Shown here: positions 53,901 through 63,581 of the stretch, piece by piece
Numbering within the stretch: the first letter of the stretch is position 1
Layout: each line of letters begins with the position of its first letter
Assembly: GCA_009773515.1 (NCBI GenBank)
Contig: WSXX01000020.1
Span: forward strand, 25,422 to 89,421
From: Bacteroidota bacterium
Lineage (GTDB): Bacteria > Bacteroidota > Bacteroidia > Bacteroidales > Lentimicrobiaceae
Direction: 5' to 3'
DNA length: 64,000 nucleotides
Program-made: the position numbers and the translations under genes
Notes under the pieces: model-generated
What the model saw: the letters and a program-made list of their open reading frames with translations, nothing else
Told to the model about the DNA's origin: nothing
Database searches by the model: none

Positions 53901-55465
53901 AATCAGCAAGTATGGCATGGTGGGAAATGGATATTCAAACAGGTAAAGTGATTTTCAATAAGAAGAAAACCGATATGCTCGGTTTTAGTCCGGATCAGTT
54001 TCATCATTATACCGATTTTACCAGTCTGGTGCATCCCGATGATTACGAACCGATGATGTCTTCCATGAGAGCCTTACTCGAACAAAAAGAAGACAAGTAT
54101 GAATTTGAGTACAGAATCAAGTCACAATCAGGCGAATACATTTGGTTTCATGATATTGGAGCTGTCTCACAGCGTACAAAAAGAGGTGAACCATTAACGA
54201 TTTCAGGAATTGTATTAAACATTTCTGAGCGCAAGCTGGCGGAGCAGGAATTACTGAAAGCCAAAGAAAAAGCCGAAGAATCTGACCGGCTTAAATCAGC
54301 TTTCCTGGCCAATATGAGTCATGAAATCAGGACACCTATGAACGGGATTCTTGGTTTTGCCGAATTGCTGAAAACACCTGACCTTGCCGGCGGGGAGCAG
54401 AAGATATATATCGAAATCATTGAAAAAAGCGGGGCACGTATGCTCAATCTCATCAACGATATTGTGGATATATCTAAAATCGAATCCGGCCTGGTAGAAC
54501 TCAATATCACTGGTACGGATATTAACACACAAATCGAGGATATATACATTTTCTTCAAGCCCGAAGCTGAAGCGAAAAAGATAAATCTCTCGTTTAGTAA
54601 CACTTTGCCGGCAGAAGATGCAATCATCGAAACCGACATAGAAAAGTTTTATGCCATTCTTACCAACCTTATAAAAAACGCTTTAAAATATACTGATGCC
54701 GGTTCAGTAGAATTTGGCTATGTTTCTGTTGGCCCGTCTGCCTCTGAAACCCTTGCAGGCTCAGCAACTCAAATTCAAACTATGGAGGGTAAGCATAGTC
54801 GAACCTCCGAACTCCGGTTTTATGTAAAAGACACAGGCATCGGCATTCCAAAAGACAGGCAAGAGGCAATATTTGAACGTTTTATACAGGCCGATATTAC
54901 TGATAAAATGGCATATCAGGGCGCAGGCCTTGGTTTGGCTATTACAAAAGCGTACGTGGAAATGCTGGGTGGAAGACTCTGGGTCGAAAGCCAGGAAGGC
55001 AAAGGCTCAATATTTTATTTCACATTACCTTACAATGCTAAACCGGTAAAAGAAACCATTGTCCTCCAACCTGCAACTTCAGAGAAAAACAACGATTTAA
55101 AAAAACTAAAAATTCTGATTGTTGAAGATGATGAGGTATCTGAAATGCTGATTGACATTACTGTAAGAATGTATAGCCGGGAGATTTTGAAAGCAGTAAC
55201 CGGGCTTGAAGCAGTCAAAGCCAGTCGCGAAAATCCTGATATAGATTTGATATTGATGGATATCCGCTTGCCCGAAATGAGCGGTTATGAGGCCGTGCGG
55301 ACAATCAGGGAATTTAACGAAAAAGTTATTATCATTGCACAAACAGCCCATGGCCTTTCAGGTGACAAAGAAAAAGCAATTAATGCGGGGTGTAATGATT
55401 ATTTGACAAAACCGGTAATTAAAAATGAATTACTGGCGATGATAAAAAAGTATTTTGGTGGCTAA
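50966..55465 (+). CDS. Multi-PAS hybrid histidine kinase
   Basis: A 1499-residue sensor without clear membrane segments, so probably cytoplasmic. After a coiled N-terminus come about eight PAS/PAC units (roughly 70-185, 190-310, 315-435, 440-570, 575-695, 710-830, 840-965, 970-1095), each ending in DITERK-type motifs. Then HisKA (phospho-His in MSHEIRTPMNG, near 1120), HATPase (DTGIGIP, GAGLGLAI) and a receiver domain with Asp in LILMDIRLPEMSG. A 25-residue SAS-rich insert interrupts the HATPase. The last 400 residues are nearly the same as in the next gene. The REP array precedes its start. Confidence 0.92.
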   Translation: MKKKSLKPEVTASLRQKAEEQMNQRSSKANNLVSEPEMLKLIHELEVHQIELEMQNEELVLANNKARAATEKYEELYDFAPSGYFALSRQGKILEMNLRTAQMLGKERSFLINSPFDSFIKKESRSVFLTFLEEIFQGKNNAICDVPLCCKDDKCLYVHLTGIISENSEQCLVTATDITERKKAEDDLRKNLAKYQVLIDAFPIAITISDKEGNIVETNEKAIELLGLPREEHLKRKIIGEDWKIIKTDGTFFPPDEYASVKALNENILVENVEMGIVKPDEDITWLNVTAAPIPIDEFGVVIAYSDISERKQMGEYLEKYKNIVSSSPDGIAFLDKNYKYIVVNEAYEKFSGMNRELLIGMTVSDYLGEDVFKHIVKPNFDRCLDGNVINYQEWFDYPGFGRKFVDITYFPYRDSRNNIVGVISGTREITELKQMENALRENEERLRLALKATSDVVWDWDIVNDSQRWNEAGTKVFGWTEIVENTVSAAWWIERIHPDDRKRVEDGFDAAVQDISEMHWQDEYRFRKADGTYAEVLDRGYLLRDNTGKAFRMIGAMMDITERKKSELALIESELFANAIASNMPALIYLFDLEKGSNIWSNDLHKRFFGNQDAKNYELKMEEITQTIHPDDLKILLGKKAELDNNKDDSELQIEIRINNNGTWKWMNSLTSVFKRDDQGNVTQILGVLFDIDDRKKIEQDLLIAKEKAEESEARFRNLMENIDAVAVQGYGPKGITRFWNKASEKLYGYTQQEAIGRNLLDLIIPSEMKDGVSSAILEMAETGEPIPSGELVLKHKDGSPVPVISHHAIVKVPGHEQELFCLDVDITQRKMLLNELKASEERFNLAMKATNDGLFDWNLETNEIYFSPGWKKMLGYEDHELANDFSVWERTTDSEDVKISWELQQKLITKQTDRFVMEFKMKHKDGHWVDVLSRAEAFFNENGKAVRMVGTHTDITERKHTEILLKDYASRLELTMESASMAWWEMDIQTGKVIFNKKKTDMLGFSPDQFHHYTDFTSLVHPDDYEPMMSSMRALLEQKEDKYEFEYRIKSQSGEYIWFHDIGAVSQRTKRGEPLTISGIVLNISERKLAEQELLKAKEKAEESDRLKSAFLANMSHEIRTPMNGILGFAELLKTPDLAGGEQKIYIEIIEKSGARMLNLINDIVDISKIESGLVELNITGTDINTQIEDIYIFFKPEAEAKKINLSFSNTLPAEDAIIETDIEKFYAILTNLIKNALKYTDAGSVEFGYVSVGPSASETLAGSATQIQTMEGKHSRTSELRFYVKDTGIGIPKDRQEAIFERFIQADITDKMAYQGAGLGLAITKAYVEMLGGRLWVESQEGKGSIFYFTLPYNAKPVKETIVLQPATSEKNNDLKKLKILIVEDDEVSEMLIDITVRMYSREILKAVTGLEAVKASRENPDIDLILMDIRLPEMSGYEAVRTIREFNEKVIIIAQTAHGLSGDKEKAINAGCNDYLTKPVIKNELLAMIKKYFGG

Positions 55466-55480
55466 TTTAATGCAGAAGTC

Positions 55481-58400
55481 ATGTATCTAAAAAACGAACT
55501 TTACGCGAGAATCCAGTCTGATGAAAGCATTTTCGATTTTATTCAGGAAAGTTCATTAGACGGTTTATGGTATTGGGATCTCGAAACCCCGGAAAACGAA
55601 TGGATGAATAGCAGATTCTGGACAGTTTTAGGCTATAACCCAGATGAAATGCCGCATAAATCCGCTGCATGGAAAGACATAATCAATCAGGATGATTTAG
55701 AAGTTGCATACGATAACTTTATCAGGCACTGTGAGGATCCAGGTCATCCTTATGACCAGATTGTGCGATATACCCATAAAAATGGCTCAACGGTATGGAT
55801 ACGCTGCAGGGGTATGGCAATTCGCGATAATACCGGAAAACCTATCCGAATGCTGGGGGCACATCTGGATGTAACTGAATTGAAAAGAAAGGAAGAAGAA
55901 CTATACAAAGCCAAAGAAATAGCAGAGGAAAGCGAAAATAAATTCAGGACTTTATCAGAAAATTCTCCTGCAATTATTTACAGGATTCTCCTGAAACCTT
56001 CTTTGAAATTTGTGTATATAAGTCCGGTAGTAACTGATATTACAGGATATACACCCGAAGATTATTATGCCGACCCTGACTTAGCCTTCAAACAGGTGCA
56101 TCCCGACGACCGGATTAATTTTGAAAAAGCAATACATAATTCGCAGGGAGAGCCAATTGTTTTGCGGTGGGTAAATAAAGGCGGAAAGATAATCTGGACT
56201 GAACAGCGAAATGTATTAATTTTTGATGCTGTAGGCAACGCGGTTGCTTTTGAAGGAATTGCAATAGATATAACGTTGCAAAAAGAGGCAGAAATTGCTT
56301 TGCGCATGAACGAAGATCTGCTGAATGCCAGTCAGCGCCTTAGTAAAACCGGAGGCTGGGTGTGGAAGGCCGAAACAAATGCCATGTACTGGACGGAAGA
56401 AACGTATAGGATTCATGACATTACGCCTGGAGATATTCAGCCCGGATCCGCGGAGCACATCAAATTGAGCTCAGGATGCTATCGACCGGAGGATCGCCCG
56501 GTAATAATGGCTGCTTTCCAACTTTGCCGGAAGGAAGGGCAACCCTATGATCTGGAGTTCCCTTTCACCTCTGTAAAAGGTCGGCAGTTTTGGATCCGGA
56601 CATCAGCACAACCCGTGATTGAGAACGGCAAGGTCATAAGCATTATCGGCAATATCATTGACATAACCAAACTCAAGGAGGCTGAACAAGAATTAATTAA
56701 AGCCAAAGAACTTGTTGAAAAAAGCGAAATGCAGGCCCGTGATATTCTGCAAACCGCTATGGACGGCTTTTGGGTGGTTGATACTGAAGGATGGTTTATT
56801 GATGTGAGCCAGGTTGCCTGTAATTTGCTGGGCTACTCGCGTGAGGAAATGTTGACGATGAGAATATCGGATATTGAAAATGAAGAAACTGCCAAACAAA
56901 CACAACTACATTTACAAAAAGTAATTGAAACCGGCGAAGATCGGTTTGAGTCTAAACATCGCTGCAAGGATGGAACTATTTTAGATGTTGATGTCAGTGT
57001 AAAATTACAGCCTTCTCAGAATTTAATAGTTGTTTTTGTAAGCGATATTACCGAACGCAAAAAGGCTGAAGCAGAGCATTTAAAGTTTTTAACCATCACA
57101 GAAAAGGCGCTCTTTGGAAGTGCAATTTGCGATCCGGATGGGCTAATTCTTTATGTTAATGAATACTTCGCTCAAAAACATGGTTATTCAACAAAAGAAC
57201 TTTTAGGAAAAAACATTGCCATATTTCATAGCGAACAGCAACTGCCATTAGTCCGCGCAATAAATGAAGAAGCTTTCGGGAAGGGAATTGTTGAATCAGT
57301 GGAAGTGCAACATTTACATAAAAACGGCCAAGAATTCACGATGATTATGAGTGTTGTTGTAGTTAAAGACGAACATAATAACTCCAGATATCTTGCGACA
57401 ACAGCATTCGATATAACCCATCAAAAAGATGTTGAGCAAAATCTTCAGAATTTGGTCAACGACCAGAATATTATGCTCGATAACGATCCAACACTCATAT
57501 TTTTTAAAGATTGCGAAAACAATATAATAAGAGTTACTGAGAGTGTTGCTGCAGCCACGGGTAAGAAACGTGAGGAGATTGAAGGCTGTCCGTCGAAAGA
57601 AATTTATCCTGAAATGGCTGACCAATACTGGGAAGATGATCTGGAAGTAATAAGAACAGGAAATCCAAAACTCAATATTATTGAACCCTTGCATGGCACC
57701 GATGGTTCAATCCACTGGTTATTAACCAATAAGATACCCGTAAGAAACAGCTCTGGCGAGATTGCAGGTATCAGTGTATTTTCGACTGATATATCAAAGC
57801 TAAAGAAAGCAGAAGACGACCTAATTCAAAGAAATGAAGAACTGGTTTTAGCCAAAGAAAAAGCAGAAGAAAACGAATTGCAATTCAGATCGATATTTGA
57901 AAGTGCTGCTGATGCAATATTTATTGCTGATGCCGAAAGCGGAATAATAGTAAATGCAAATAACGCGGCGGTAAATCTTTTAAACATACCAATCGATGAA
58001 ATAATTGGAAAACATCAAAGAGAACTTCATCCGCCGGAAATGAGTGATTACAGTGAAGCGTCTTTTCAGAAACAGAAAACAGAAAATATTGAAGAAAAAC
58101 CAGCAACTCCTGTTGAGAATTATGTGCTAAGGTCAGATGGAACTCAAATTCCTGTTGAAGTAACCGGCTCGAGAGTGCTTTATAAAGGCCGGGATTGCAT
58201 TATGGGCATTTTCAGAGATATTTCAGAACGCAAACATGCGGAGACAGAGCTTAAAAATAGCCGGGAAGCATCCGCAAACCTGAATACATTGCTCAATGCA
58301 ATCCTCGAAAGCCCATTGGATATGGTCGTGTTTGCTCTCGATAACAAGTTTTGTTACACTGCCTTTACCAAAGAGCACAAACTGGTCATGAAAAGACTCT

Positions 58401-60811
58401 GGGGGGTGGATATAAAGGTTGGAGTCAACATGCTTGATTACATTGGTCGTTCAGAAGACAGAATAAAAGCACAGAATAGTTTCGTGAGATGCCTGCAAGG
58501 TGAGTTCTTTATTTTGGAAGAGGAATATGGAGATTCTTCATTGCAAAGGAAGTATTATGAAACACGATACAGTCCTTTATTTAATGAAGTAAAGGAAATA
58601 ATCGGATTAACTGTTTTTAATATTGACATCACACAACGCAAGCATACAGAACAAGAATTAATAAAAGCGAAAGAAGAGGCAGAAAGAAATGAACAGAAGT
58701 ACCGTATGCTTTTCAATTTAAACAGAGATAGTATTTCTCTTTTGGGCATTGATGCTGATGGAAAACCAACTGGTTTTATTGATTTTAATAATGCAGCTTG
58801 CGATATTTTTGGTTTTTCCAGAGAAGAATTGATGCTGATGAAGATAGAAGAAATGGAGGAGCCTGTTCCGGAAGATGTTATGTCTCAAAGGTTAGAAACT
58901 CTTCAAACGAAAGGCAGTGTCGATTTCGAAACAATTATAACTGATAAAGCCGGAAATAAAAGATATATGGAGGTGAAAGTCATCCTGATAAATTATCAGA
59001 ACCAGCCTGCATTAATGAACATATCCAGAGAAATCACCGAGCGCAAAAAAGCCGAACAACAAATAATTGCAGCCAAAGAACACGCCGAAAACAACAACCG
59101 AATAAATGAAGCCAGACTGAAATTGCTCAAATTTTCAGAAAATCATACCATTGATGAAATTCTGGAAGAAACACTAAATACAGCAGAATTAATAAGCAAC
59201 AGCAAAATTGGTTTTTTTCACTTTGTTGAACATGACCAAAACATTTTATTGCTGCAAAATTGGTCAACAGGCACAAAAAATAATTATTGTAAAGCTCAGG
59301 GTAAGGGTTTACATTATCAAATTGATAAAGCAGGTGTTTGGGTAGATTGTGTATCAGAACGTAAACCTGTAATACACAACAATTATGAAGCATTAAAACA
59401 CAAAAAAGGTTTACCCGAAGGTCATGCCGCACTAATCAGAGAACTAGTTGTTCCAATTATTTATGATGATATCGTAAAAGCAATTTTTGGCATTGGAAAT
59501 AAGGAAACCGAATATGATCAAACTGATGTTGAAAATATTTCATTGCTGGCATATTTGGCCTGGGAAATAATTGAAAAGAAAAAAATAAGTGAAGAACTTG
59601 TTTTTGCCAAAGAAAAAGCTGAAGAATCTGATCGGCTCAAATCAGCTTTCCTTGCCAATATGAGCCACGAAATCCGTACACCAATGAACGGCATTTTAGG
59701 TTTTTCTGAATTGCTGAAAAAACCAGGGCTTACAGGTGAACAGCAGCAAGAGTATATCAGAATCATAGAGAAAAGTGGTGCAAGAATGCTCAATATCATC
59801 AACCAGATTATTGATATTTCCAAAATTGAATCCGGTTTGATGAAAATCGATATACAGGAATCAAATATCAATGAGCAAATCGAATATGCTTACAATTTCT
59901 TCAAGCCCGAAGCAGAAGCCAAAGGGATAAAACTCTCTTTTAGAAACACATTGCCGGCAAAAGAAGCCATGCTTCAAACCGACCGTGAAAAATTATACGC
60001 CATTCTAACCAATCTGGTAAAAAACGCCATAAAATACACCAAGGAAGGTGCAATCGAATTTGGGTATGTTTCTACAGGCCTGTCTGCCTCCGAAGCCCTG
60101 GCAGGCTCTGCAACCCAAATTCAAGGGAAGGAAAGTAAGCACAGACGAACTTCCGAACTCCGGTTTTACGTAAAAGACACGGGCATCGGCATTTCAAAAG
60201 ACAGACAGGAAGCTATATTTGAGCGTTTTATACAGGCCGATATTACTGATAAAATGGCATATCAGGGCGCAGGCCTGGGTTTGGCAATTACAAAAGCGTA
60301 CGTGGAAATGCTGGGTGGAAAAATCTGGGTCGAAAGCGAAGTAGGCGTTGGCTCAACATTTTATTTCACTTTACCATACAATGCTAAACCGGTAAAAGAA
60401 ACCATTGACCGCCAACTTGGAGCTTCAGAAAAAAACAACGATTTGAAAAAACTAAAAATTCTGATTGTCGAAGATGATGAGGTGTCAGAAATGCTGATTG
60501 ACATTACTGTAAGAATGTATAGCCGGGAGATTTTGAACGCAAGAACCGGAACTGAAGCAGTTAAAGCTTGCCGCGATAATCCTGATATCGATCTGATATT
60601 GATGGATATACAGTTGCCCGAAATGAGCGGATATGAAGTGGTGAGGAAAGTCAGAGAATTTAACAAAGAAGTTGTCATCATTGCACAAACAGCCTATGGA
60701 CTTTCAGGAGACAAAGAAAAAGCAATTAATGCGGGATGCAATGATTACATTTCAAAGCCCATAAACAAATACGAATTGTTGAACCTGATTCAAAAGTTTT
60801 TCTGGAAATAA
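55481..60811 (+). CDS. Multi-PAS/GAF hybrid histidine kinase
   Basis: A 1776-residue sensor kinase 15 bases downstream of the previous one, surely in the same operon. About nine PAS units (20-145, 155-280, 285-405, 420-535, 540-660, 660-785, 805-930, 935-1065, 1070-1190), then a GAF domain (about 1220-1370), HisKA (MSHEIRTPMNG), HATPase and receiver (LILMDIQLPEMSG). The C-terminal 400 residues closely match the preceding kinase, including the unusual insert (LSASEALAGSATQIQ), whereas the sensory parts differ. Ligands are unknown; flavin, heme or small-molecule PAS sensing cannot be told from sequence. Confidence 0.92.
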   Translation: MYLKNELYARIQSDESIFDFIQESSLDGLWYWDLETPENEWMNSRFWTVLGYNPDEMPHKSAAWKDIINQDDLEVAYDNFIRHCEDPGHPYDQIVRYTHKNGSTVWIRCRGMAIRDNTGKPIRMLGAHLDVTELKRKEEELYKAKEIAEESENKFRTLSENSPAIIYRILLKPSLKFVYISPVVTDITGYTPEDYYADPDLAFKQVHPDDRINFEKAIHNSQGEPIVLRWVNKGGKIIWTEQRNVLIFDAVGNAVAFEGIAIDITLQKEAEIALRMNEDLLNASQRLSKTGGWVWKAETNAMYWTEETYRIHDITPGDIQPGSAEHIKLSSGCYRPEDRPVIMAAFQLCRKEGQPYDLEFPFTSVKGRQFWIRTSAQPVIENGKVISIIGNIIDITKLKEAEQELIKAKELVEKSEMQARDILQTAMDGFWVVDTEGWFIDVSQVACNLLGYSREEMLTMRISDIENEETAKQTQLHLQKVIETGEDRFESKHRCKDGTILDVDVSVKLQPSQNLIVVFVSDITERKKAEAEHLKFLTITEKALFGSAICDPDGLILYVNEYFAQKHGYSTKELLGKNIAIFHSEQQLPLVRAINEEAFGKGIVESVEVQHLHKNGQEFTMIMSVVVVKDEHNNSRYLATTAFDITHQKDVEQNLQNLVNDQNIMLDNDPTLIFFKDCENNIIRVTESVAAATGKKREEIEGCPSKEIYPEMADQYWEDDLEVIRTGNPKLNIIEPLHGTDGSIHWLLTNKIPVRNSSGEIAGISVFSTDISKLKKAEDDLIQRNEELVLAKEKAEENELQFRSIFESAADAIFIADAESGIIVNANNAAVNLLNIPIDEIIGKHQRELHPPEMSDYSEASFQKQKTENIEEKPATPVENYVLRSDGTQIPVEVTGSRVLYKGRDCIMGIFRDISERKHAETELKNSREASANLNTLLNAILESPLDMVVFALDNKFCYTAFTKEHKLVMKRLWGVDIKVGVNMLDYIGRSEDRIKAQNSFVRCLQGEFFILEEEYGDSSLQRKYYETRYSPLFNEVKEIIGLTVFNIDITQRKHTEQELIKAKEEAERNEQKYRMLFNLNRDSISLLGIDADGKPTGFIDFNNAACDIFGFSREELMLMKIEEMEEPVPEDVMSQRLETLQTKGSVDFETIITDKAGNKRYMEVKVILINYQNQPALMNISREITERKKAEQQIIAAKEHAENNNRINEARLKLLKFSENHTIDEILEETLNTAELISNSKIGFFHFVEHDQNILLLQNWSTGTKNNYCKAQGKGLHYQIDKAGVWVDCVSERKPVIHNNYEALKHKKGLPEGHAALIRELVVPIIYDDIVKAIFGIGNKETEYDQTDVENISLLAYLAWEIIEKKKISEELVFAKEKAEESDRLKSAFLANMSHEIRTPMNGILGFSELLKKPGLTGEQQQEYIRIIEKSGARMLNIINQIIDISKIESGLMKIDIQESNINEQIEYAYNFFKPEAEAKGIKLSFRNTLPAKEAMLQTDREKLYAILTNLVKNAIKYTKEGAIEFGYVSTGLSASEALAGSATQIQGKESKHRRTSELRFYVKDTGIGISKDRQEAIFERFIQADITDKMAYQGAGLGLAITKAYVEMLGGKIWVESEVGVGSTFYFTLPYNAKPVKETIDRQLGASEKNNDLKKLKILIVEDDEVSEMLIDITVRMYSREILNARTGTEAVKACRDNPDIDLILMDIQLPEMSGYEVVRKVREFNKEVVIIAQTAYGLSGDKEKAINAGCNDYISKPINKYELLNLIQKFFWK

Positions 60812-61236
60812 TTCAAAATTATTGTTGATCGGGTATAAGTGTGAGATTCCCCATGGTGAGCTCCCTTTTTCCCGGTTCCTTGCAAACGTTTATAATTTCA
60901 GATTCCCATCGCTTTGTCTTTCCCGGCATTTGCGGTTTCAGGGGTGATTATATTTTGATTTTTGTGAATGTTTTAAAAAGTAATGTTGCTGCTCTTGCAC
61001 ACTTGTCGCAACAGGTTTGCTTCCCTGAAATGAACTGGTTTTCACTCTTATCAACAGGAATATCCCTTTCCTATCTGCGCTCTGTATAGACTTTAAGTCA
61101 ATCTTTCTTGGTTTCGGCATAATATGAGAATCCCGTTCAACCCTGAGAAACCATGTTTTAAGGCCGGATTTCATTGATTTGCCGGAAAATAATTTGTCAA
61201 CATTGGCAAGGCTAATACTTTTGCCTGAAAAAAGTA
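60812..61236. other. Intergenic stretch without a supported gene
   Basis: About 425 bases after the second kinase. Overlapping short frames on both strands show no family resemblance or start signal. No repeat or strong terminator hairpin was seen. Confidence 0.5.
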
Positions 61237-61317
61237 ATGGAAACAAAGGTTATAGAAAAACCTGCAATTCGTGTTGTTGGAATCACATTGAAAACATTTT
61301 TTAAAGATGAGCAATGA
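61237..61317 (+). pseudogene. Remnant of a GyrI-like/effector-binding protein
   Basis: A 26-residue frame starting METKVIEKPAIRVVGITL and ending in TGA reads like the N-terminus of an AraC/GyrI-like small-molecule-binding domain. The rest of such a domain (about 130 residues) is not present downstream, where rsgA begins after 39 bases. A truncated remnant is the simplest reading; chance similarity over so short a stretch is possible. Confidence 0.4.
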
Positions 61318-61356
61318 GACCGAAACGCAGTTCAAACATTAAACATACAAGTTGAA

Positions 61357-62424
61357 ATGAAACCGGAAGATTTTGGATATACCGATAAACTTGAAAAGTA
61401 TCGGATTGAAAACAACCTCAAAGATTTTGAAGTTGGCAGGGTAATATCAGAACACAAAGAGAGGTACATTGTTAAAACTGAAAATGGCGAATTTGATGCT
61501 GAGATAACCGGAAACATGCGGTTTTCGGCGAAAAACCGTGAAGATTTTCCTGCTGTGGGTGATTGGGTTGCGCTGACAGTTTATGACTCCGGTTTTTCGA
61601 TAATTCACAAAATACTGCCACGGTTCTCAATCATCTCCCGACAGGCAGTCGGGCATTCCGGCGAAATTCAGATAATTGCAGCAAACATTGATTATGCATT
61701 GCTGGTTCAGGCAGTTGACAGAGATTTTAACATCAACAGGCTGGAGAGATACCTTACCATTTGTTATTCGTCAAAAGTAAAACCGATAATTGTACTGACC
61801 AAAACAGACCTGATCAATGATCAAACAAAAGCTGAGATTATTGAAAGTATAAACCAGCGGATAAACAATACCCCTGTTTTTGCGATCAGCAATGAAACAC
61901 AAGAAGGTTACGAAGCATTGAAACAAGTCATTGAAAAGGGAAAGACTTTCTGTATGCTTGGCTCTTCGGGCGTTGGAAAATCTACTTTGACGAATATTCT
62001 CTCCGGTAGAAATGTGATGAAAACAGATTCAATCAGCGAAAGCACCAACAAAGGCAGGCATGTTACAAGTCACAGGGAATTGATAGTGCTGGAAAACGGT
62101 GGAATACTTATCGATAATCCGGGCATGCGTGAAGTTGGGATTGTTGACAATGCCGGGGGGTTGGAATCGGCATTTGATGCCATATTCAGGCTTTCGCAAA
62201 GTTGCAGATACAAAGATTGTACGCATACCAGCGAAACAGGGTGCTCAGTAATTGAAGCTGTCGAAAAAGGTGAGCTTGACAAAAGTTCATACGAGAACTT
62301 TCTGAAACTGGAAAAAGAGAAAATTCATTTTGAAACATCCGTTCTGGAAAAAAGAAAGAAGGACAAGGAATTTGGCAAAATGTTGAAAAACTACAAAAAG
62401 GATATAGGCAGGAAAAAGTATTGA
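61357..62424 (+). CDS. rsgA: Ribosome small-subunit-dependent GTPase RsgA
   Basis: A circularly permuted GTPase that aids late 30S maturation. An N-terminal OB fold (about 20-100, AVGDWVAL) is followed by G4 (TKTD), G1 (GSSGVGKST) and G3 (DNPGMRE) in the permuted order, then the zinc site CRYKDCTHTSETGC and a helical tail ending in a basic stretch. 355 residues is standard. The ATG at 61357 is used; the start MKPEDFGYTDKL is typical of the longer Bacteroidota/Firmicutes form. Confidence 0.94.
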   Translation: MKPEDFGYTDKLEKYRIENNLKDFEVGRVISEHKERYIVKTENGEFDAEITGNMRFSAKNREDFPAVGDWVALTVYDSGFSIIHKILPRFSIISRQAVGHSGEIQIIAANIDYALLVQAVDRDFNINRLERYLTICYSSKVKPIIVLTKTDLINDQTKAEIIESINQRINNTPVFAISNETQEGYEALKQVIEKGKTFCMLGSSGVGKSTLTNILSGRNVMKTDSISESTNKGRHVTSHRELIVLENGGILIDNPGMREVGIVDNAGGLESAFDAIFRLSQSCRYKDCTHTSETGCSVIEAVEKGELDKSSYENFLKLEKEKIHFETSVLEKRKKDKEFGKMLKNYKKDIGRKKY

Positions 62425-62450
62425 TCGCAAATCAAAGCCTGCGATTAATT

Positions 62451-62804
62451 AGGGTCTGCTGAAAAACTCCGTTAGGAGTTTCCCTTTAATAACCCCCGGT
62501 GCCAACCGGGGGTATATGGATCGGCAAACAAAACAACCCTGTAAGGGTTGCCCTTTATCATGGGGGAACCCACTCCGGGGTTCTGTTTTTCAGTTCCTAC
62601 TGCACAACCCCCAATTGCATTGGAGGTTTCCGAATTATCGGAATGTTCCATATTGATGGGCAATCCCTACGGGATTTTGCTTCTTCAGTTCATTGAACGG
62701 TGCATGGAAAAATGAGACAACTCATGAATACTATGCACTTTCCTTTCTATTTCACTTTGTAATGTGCTGACAATATGGTTTTTGATTATTTTTTAGCAGA
62801 CCCT
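62451..62804. mobile_element. MITE-like element with 16-bp terminal inverted repeats
   Basis: AGGGTCTGCTGAAAAA at the left end (62451-62466) is mirrored by TTTTTTAGCAGACCCT at the right end (62789-62804), 15 of 16 positions. The flanks GATTAATT and GATTAAAA could be a decayed target duplication. Inside, several hairpins occur (for example CCCCCGG/CCGGGGG near 62493-62513 and CAACCCT/AGGGTTG near 62534-62550) and no coding frame. The ends look like those of an IS whose transposase is absent, so it would be non-autonomous. Confidence 0.75.
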
Positions 62805-62966
62805 GATTAAAAGTTTGATTTTAACTGATCCGATTCGTAGAACTTTACCCGAGCAAGATTAAGCCATTTTATTACTCTCAATTCATTGAGGCAAACAATC
62901 CCACATTTCTGAATGTTTAAAAGATTACCGGATACTGATTTAAAACCGATTTAAAGCAGCATTAAA

Positions 62967-63530
62967 ATGGGAAATAAAAAGGATTTGACATCAGCTCAGC
63001 GCGATGAGCTGCTCAGCATATTAAAAACCCGATTCGAAAAAAATACATCGCGTCATATAGGGCTTGAATGGGATAAAATTCTTGTAAAACTTGAAGCCAA
63101 CAGCGAAAAACTGTGGTCACTTTCTGAAATGGAAAGAACCGGCGGAGAGCCTGATGTTGTCGGATATGATAAATCGACCGATGAATATATTTTTTACGAT
63201 TGCTCGGCTGAAACTCCCAAAGGCCGAAGAAGTATATGTTACGACCGTGCAGCCCTTGAATCAAGAAAAGAACACAAACCCGCAGATTCCGCTATGGATA
63301 TGGCTGCAGCTATGGGCATTGAGATTTTAACGGAAGAGCAGTACCGCGAATTGCAGCAGCTTGGTAATTTCGATACAAAAACATCGGGCTGGATTAAAAC
63401 TCCTGATGAAATCCGTAAGCTTGGCGGCGCCCTCTTTTGCGATCGTCGTTACAACCATGTGTTTGTGTATCACAATGGTGCAGATTCGTACTATGGATCC
63501 AGGGCGTTTCGCGGGGCGTTGAGGGTGTGA
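62967..63530 (+). CDS. DUF4256 family protein
   Basis: A 187-residue cytoplasmic protein. The blocks LLSILKTRFEKN, MERTGGEPDVV, YDCSAETPKGRRSICYDRAAL, MGIEILTEEQYRELQQLG and the end HNGADSYYGSRAFRG match DUF4256, a family of unknown function. It stands alone after the MITE-like element. Confidence 0.92.
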   Translation: MGNKKDLTSAQRDELLSILKTRFEKNTSRHIGLEWDKILVKLEANSEKLWSLSEMERTGGEPDVVGYDKSTDEYIFYDCSAETPKGRRSICYDRAALESRKEHKPADSAMDMAAAMGIEILTEEQYRELQQLGNFDTKTSGWIKTPDEIRKLGGALFCDRRYNHVFVYHNGADSYYGSRAFRGALRV

Positions 63531-63581
63531 GGCCGGTGGTTTTATTGGGTGAATAGTATATTGATACGCTTTAAACAGCAA

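Noticed and set aside
60841..61246. Short frames on both strands after the second kinase
   Set aside because: They overlap each other, show no domain, and lack plausible starts.
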